The notes under the pieces were generated by a model, which ran no database searches, was not told the origin of the DNA, and saw only the letters and a list, made by a program, of their open reading frames with translations. DNA of 10,039 nucleotides, taken from assembly GCA_933822405.4 (NCBI GenBank), contig CAKOGP040002081.1, forward strand, positions 1 through 10,039. Direction: 5' to 3'. The position numbers and the translations under genes were made by a program. Below, piece by piece: positions 6,849-10,039 of the stretch; the first letter of the stretch is position 1; each line of letters opens with the position of its first letter. This stretch comes from Cylindrotheca closterium. Lineage: Eukaryota > Bacillariophyta > Bacillariophyceae > Bacillariales > Bacillariaceae.

Positions 6849-7955
6849 ATGCGGCGCGATGAAGGAAGTCGACGAGGCGACGCCATTCGCGCTCATTTGC
6901 AACAATATTGCGTCTTGCCGCACTTGAGCAAGGCCACCCTGTTTGTGAGTCTATTACGAATCATGAGCGCTAGTTTGGCCCTCTTTGTAGCCTTGACGGA
7001 ACAGCTGTTGGCAGTCAAGGTCTTTACCTTTGCACTCGCCTCGTATCAAATTGCGTGTTTGCTATTGCAATGGGCTCCGGAAGAACGCGTGAATCCGTAC
7101 GCCAGCGTGTACGAATTCACCAAGGCCAAGTACGAGCTAACCAAGGTGGTTCTGGCTACCATTACGGCAATCATCATGGCCATTTGCTTGCCCTATTTGG
7201 CGTATTACACAGAGGAACCCCATTGGCGACATGCCGGTTGGGGAGTCTTGTTGTTTGTCCTACCGGCCTTTTTGGACTATCGCATCCGCCGTTCCTTGGC
7301 CCTCTTGTTTATGGTCAAGCCGGAAAACAAGGAAGACGACGACGATGGTGCCGAAATTGACTTTCAATTGACGTCCTTGTGGGTCGGAAAGTACTTTTTG
7401 CTTCCCGTAGAATTTGGAGCAATCGCCGCGTTTGCCTTGTGTTCCTTGCAAGTCCCCCATTGGACCATTGCCGGGGCAGTCTTTGTCAACATTGCTTCTC
7501 TGTCACTTGGAATCCTCGCCAAAATGTCGCCTGGTTCCTGCTGGATTGATGGAGATGGCAAATTGTACATTCCCATCAATGCCACGGAAGCAGATTTGTC
7601 CTATGCCGGCTATTTGATTGCTTCTGATTTGATCATTGATGACGACGTTGGTTACTTTGCCGCGGGACACGTCGCTGGATACGTTCCCAAAATTTTGCAT
7701 TGGATCAATTACGCCGGTTTGCCCCAAGCGGGAAAATGGGGCGAAGTCTTGGGCGATGGCGATAGCGAAACGGGATGCGAATTGTGCGTGGAAAAGTTTG
7801 CCACCAACAGCATCATGTACCAACATTTGGGACAAGCGTACATTCAACTAGGCAATCAAGTCTTTGAAATTAGAGGGGGGTGCATTGAGAATTCGGCCAA
7901 CCCTATCTTACTAGAACATGCCAAGCCTATCAATGGGTGTTGGGAGGTCATCTAA
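6849..7955 (+). CDS. Polytopic membrane protein of unrecognised family
   Basis: Intact 368-residue frame whose first ATG sits in a good context (gacacaATGC). I do not recognise the family. Hydrophobic segments lie at about residues 30-54, 58-75, 97-120, 129-142, 147-156 (short), 182-202 and 205-224, so five to seven spans. An acidic loop at 159-171 (KEDDDDG) separates the span groups. Residues 227-368 are a soluble tail of about 140 residues, including GSCWIDGDGKLYIPIN, an acidic LIIDDDVGYF segment, a CELC pair near residue 315, and further cysteines near the end, which could bind metal or form disulfides. A later start at Met39 (6963) would shorten the basic N-terminus and cut into the first span, so 6849 is preferred. 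No signal peptide, transporter signature or catalytic motif was found. No intron is needed. It lies alone on the plus strand with pseudogene-rich flanks. Reality of the gene is fairly sure; function is unknown. Confidence 0.8.
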   Translation: MRRDEGSRRGDAIRAHLQQYCVLPHLSKATLFVSLLRIMSASLALFVALTEQLLAVKVFTFALASYQIACLLLQWAPEERVNPYASVYEFTKAKYELTKVVLATITAIIMAICLPYLAYYTEEPHWRHAGWGVLLFVLPAFLDYRIRRSLALLFMVKPENKEDDDDGAEIDFQLTSLWVGKYFLLPVEFGAIAAFALCSLQVPHWTIAGAVFVNIASLSLGILAKMSPGSCWIDGDGKLYIPINATEADLSYAGYLIASDLIIDDDVGYFAAGHVAGYVPKILHWINYAGLPQAGKWGEVLGDGDSETGCELCVEKFATNSIMYQHLGQAYIQLGNQVFEIRGGCIENSANPILLEHAKPINGCWEVI

Positions 7956-7980
7956 ATAATAGACACCTCAGGAAGGGAGG

Positions 7981-8004
7981 AAAGAAAGAAAGAAAGAAAG
8001 AAAG
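7981..8004. repeat. (AAAG)n microsatellite, about six units
   Basis: Six AAAG units, 26 bases after the stop codon of the membrane protein gene, so probably inside its 3' untranslated region. Likely length-variable. Confidence 0.85.
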
Positions 8005-8168
8005 GATACTGATATATATTGATGTGATTCAACATTATATTATTTACATATATACGATTAGTGTATACATACTTACAATTTGAATTTATTGTGTCTGTAG
8101 TCAACAAACCCAAAAGCAAAGCATTCTGAAGTCGGTGCAATTTAGTAATAAGTTCGATTGGATGGACT

Positions 8169-8199
8169 GAATGAATCAATCATCGCATTTGATTCATTC
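8169..8199. repeat. Perfect 10-bp inverted repeat with an 11-base loop
   Basis: The arms gaatgaatca (8169-8178) and tgattcattc (8190-8199) are exact reverse complements. The site lies about 215 bases after the stop at 7955, so it could be a 3' RNA hairpin. The same TGATTCATT word recurs near 2773 and 5790, so the arms may be common low-complexity words. Confidence 0.6.
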
Positions 8200-8521
8200 G
8201 TCTGACTGGGTATGATAATATTCCAGTTGCAATGGGTGCCAGGATGGAACGTGCTTTTGCTATGCCCTATATCGCCAAAAACTTTGTCGCAAGAAGAAGT
8301 GGCAAGTGAGGAATGAATCTACTAGTATACATGACGATGGCGATTACTATGATGACAAGATTGCAAAGGGCCAGTATATATATAGCTGTGCCTACTTCTG
8401 CTTCTCCTTCCAATCCATCAACACCACCACATACCTGCACTCTTGAAAATGATTACGACTACGTAGTATCAAAGATCTTTCCTTCAGGAATTGAATGGAG
8501 TGGATTGTGGTCACCACCTGA

Positions 8522-9497
8522 AAGCCAATACTGCTTATGAATGGATGGAGTAGCTTTGCTAATTATCGACAAGAAGGCGACGGAACTTATGATAATCCAG
8601 ATCCGAGAATGCTGGTCTACACGGGAGCAATCCGATGACATTTGTGACCTTCAAGGCGAGAGGACACGAGCTGATAGGGCCTTGAGTTTTGCAACTCCTC
8701 TTGATCCAGAACCCACCAAAGCTGACTAGTAGAGCAGATGGAGGTACAATGTCCATATGGAAGACAATATCCAGTACATTTGGTTTTCCGATACTTCTGA
8801 CGCCAGCAATACTACCACCGTCTTGTTCAAATACCCACTGCTGACATGTCGATTGCCGTTTATACTCAACACGTCCTGTCCGATACAACGGCGCACGTAC
8901 TCAAAAAGCAAGACACAGAAGAATGTGTATTTCCAACTAGAATGACACTATACTATCCAATGGAACTGGACGACGATGTCCTGAAAGTGGATACGACGAA
9001 TATGGTGCACGAGAAAGCGTCATTTGTGTTTGGTGGAAATATTGACTCTTTCATTGGTATTCTTGTTGTTGTTGTTGGGAGTCGTTGCAGCAATGGCATT
9101 CAAGTCTTGGAATAAGAAAGTGAAATGGGACCAGCACAACCTATATGAATTAGGTTTTCTTCTTCTTTCAGGTTCCGGCTACTATGGCAAAAACAGCGAA
9201 AACTTCTTGATAGCTACAAAGGCAAAAACGGTGAAGTCAAGATCCACCTGATCAATGATAGCTTCCTTGACTTATATCGTCCGAGCCTACTTGCAGCATT
9301 CCACCGTTTGGAAACGGTTGTTTTGTAGATTTGTCGAATACTCCAGACGACAGTAAAGTAAGTACAGTCGATTCAAGTTCCAAACGGCACGCCTATAACT
9401 TTGCAACAGGAAGAATCGGCAATATCATGATTGTAACGACGGCGGGCAGAGTCTGGTTTTTTCTCCTTCTGCACTATGCAAGGTGCCGGGTCCGTTG
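8522..9497 (+). pseudogene. Decayed gene for a single-pass membrane protein, family unknown
   Basis: Protein-like pieces follow each other in changing frames: NGWSSFANYRQEGDGTYDNP and DPRMLVYTGAIR (8540-8635); LSFATPLDPEPTKAD (to ~8726); NIQYIWFSDTSDASNTTTVL (from ~8763); TADMSIAVYTQHVLSDTTAH (from ~8837); VVHEKASFVFGG-like sequence, then SFIGILVVVV; GVVAAMAFKSWNKKVKWDQH (from ~9080); FRLLWQKQRKLLDSYKG and VKIHLINDSFLDLYRP (9170-9300); and GNGCFVDLSNTPDDSK (from ~9310). The order suggests an extracellular region with NTT sequons, one membrane span made by joining SFIGILVVVV and GVVAAMAF, and a basic cytoplasmic tail. Frameshifts lie near 8638, 8838 and, in a (GTT)n slip tract, 9070-9080; tandem stops lie at 8727-8732. 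A polypyrimidine tract plus CAG at about 9156-9170 could be a splice acceptor, so some breaks may be introns. No family recognised. A spliced gene with sequencing errors is the alternative. Confidence 0.4.
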
Positions 9498-9990
9498 AGG
9501 TCACCGAGTTGAGTGCGTCGTCTACTTCGTAACTATGATCATGTGCTTGTCCTCTACCTGCGCATGGCCATAGGTTCTAATGGACATACCGTATATACAC
9601 CTTTTTTTTATGATGCTTTCGTTTTTGTGATGAGATATTGATCACTCGGCGGGCTGTAAATGTCACATTTGTGTCCGGATGACGGGATAGTCACTGTGAC
9701 CCGCATATATAGAAAAAAAAGACTATACTTCTGGAATTTACGAGAAACATATCTTGCACTATCAGTCACTCAGGCGGAACCTACGGTATATTGGACAGTT
9801 TGCTTCTACACACCTACTATAGTTCATCACTTGTTGACATCGTCTGAGAGACCCTCCATAGACGTGCCAAACTTTCATCGTACCAAGAAAGCGACGCGAA
9901 CTTATACTACTACGCTCTTCACCGCCCTGCCTGAATCATTCATCTCAGTTTTCATAAAAGACACATCGTCAGCGATTCAACATATAAATC
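9498..9990. other. Spacer near the right end
   Basis: The plus-strand frame 9660-10016 is open for 118 codons but shows no motif or domain-like pattern and overlaps a possible start at 9991 in another frame. T and A runs lie near 9602-9609 and 9713-9720. Nothing else was recognised. Confidence 0.4.
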
Positions 9991-10039
9991 ATGCCCAAAG
10001 AACGAAGTCCCGATGACGTCCATGATATTTTGAATGTAA
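9991..10039 (+). CDS. Possible 5' end of a gene leaving the window
   Basis: An ATG near 9991 with A at -3 opens a frame (MPKERSPDDVHDILNV) that continues to the window edge. Sixteen codons are too few to identify anything. The hydrophilic start and clean context make it worth checking against the downstream sequence; chance is equally possible. Confidence 0.2.
   Translation, partial: MPKERSPDDVHDILNV

Larger units (their letters stand above)
7956..8521. other. 3' flank of the membrane protein gene and following spacer
   Basis: It begins with an (AAAG)n run and an AT-rich stretch that would suit a 3' untranslated region, then a perfect inverted repeat at 8169-8199. The open frame at 8313-8540 may be an upstream part of the decayed gene that follows, since it shares frame 0 with later pieces across one stop, but it has no recognisable motif. 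Confidence 0.4.

Noticed and set aside
6543..6923. Minus-strand frame with Cys/Leu/Val-rich sequence
   Set aside because: It is the complement of the A/C-rich leader of the gene at 6849, which gives hydrophobic-looking codons by composition alone.
9660..10016. 118-codon plus-strand frame near the right end
   Set aside because: No motif, no clear start context and no neighbour support; it overlaps another possible start. Kept only as a note on the spacer.
1..10039. CRISPR array, bacterial defence or operon-like system
   Set aside because: No regular spacer-repeat array, no tightly spaced same-strand genes and no ribosome binding sites; the sequence character is eukaryotic.

Overview
The window looks like nuclear DNA from a eukaryotic microalga, most likely a diatom. 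Three things point that way: sparse genes separated by long simple-sequence-rich spacers; a decayed gene made of tandem helicase-associated (HA) type repeats, a family I know as strongly expanded in diatoms; and a single-pass membrane protein with an FkbM-like methyltransferase domain, also common there. No bacterial operon, rRNA, tRNA, CRISPR array or transposase was seen. The organism assignment is inference; no marker gene was available.

Layout. Positions 133-437 (minus) hold a broken copy of the last ~100 codons of the FkbM-like gene. Positions 876-2153 (minus) hold an HA-repeat pseudogene with about five repeat units and at least six frameshifts or stops. Positions 2934-4166 (minus) hold the intact 410-residue FkbM-like gene. 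Positions 4804-5128 (plus) hold a second, inverted copy of only the 5' end and upstream flank of the HA gene. The first 5.1 kb is therefore a rearranged mosaic of two gene families: on the minus strand it reads FkbM gene, HA pseudogene, FkbM 3' fragment, with an inverted HA head upstream of the intact gene.

Positions 5150-6600 contain no convincing gene but hold microsatellites and a 46-bp strictly alternating purine/pyrimidine tract. Positions 6849-7955 (plus) encode an intact 368-residue polytopic membrane protein of unrecognised family, preceded by an A/C-rich leader. Positions ~8522-9497 (plus) read as a decayed gene for a single-pass membrane protein of unknown family, in frames that change repeatedly. 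A short open frame starts near 9991 and leaves the window.

Only two genes look intact: the FkbM-like protein and the orphan polytopic membrane protein. No shared pathway can be read from their proximity. The locus is best described as an accessory, rearrangement-prone region with gene decay, not a new functional system. Its most interesting features are the duplicated and inverted blocks, the unusual density of perfect palindromes around the intact FkbM-like gene, and the orphan membrane protein.
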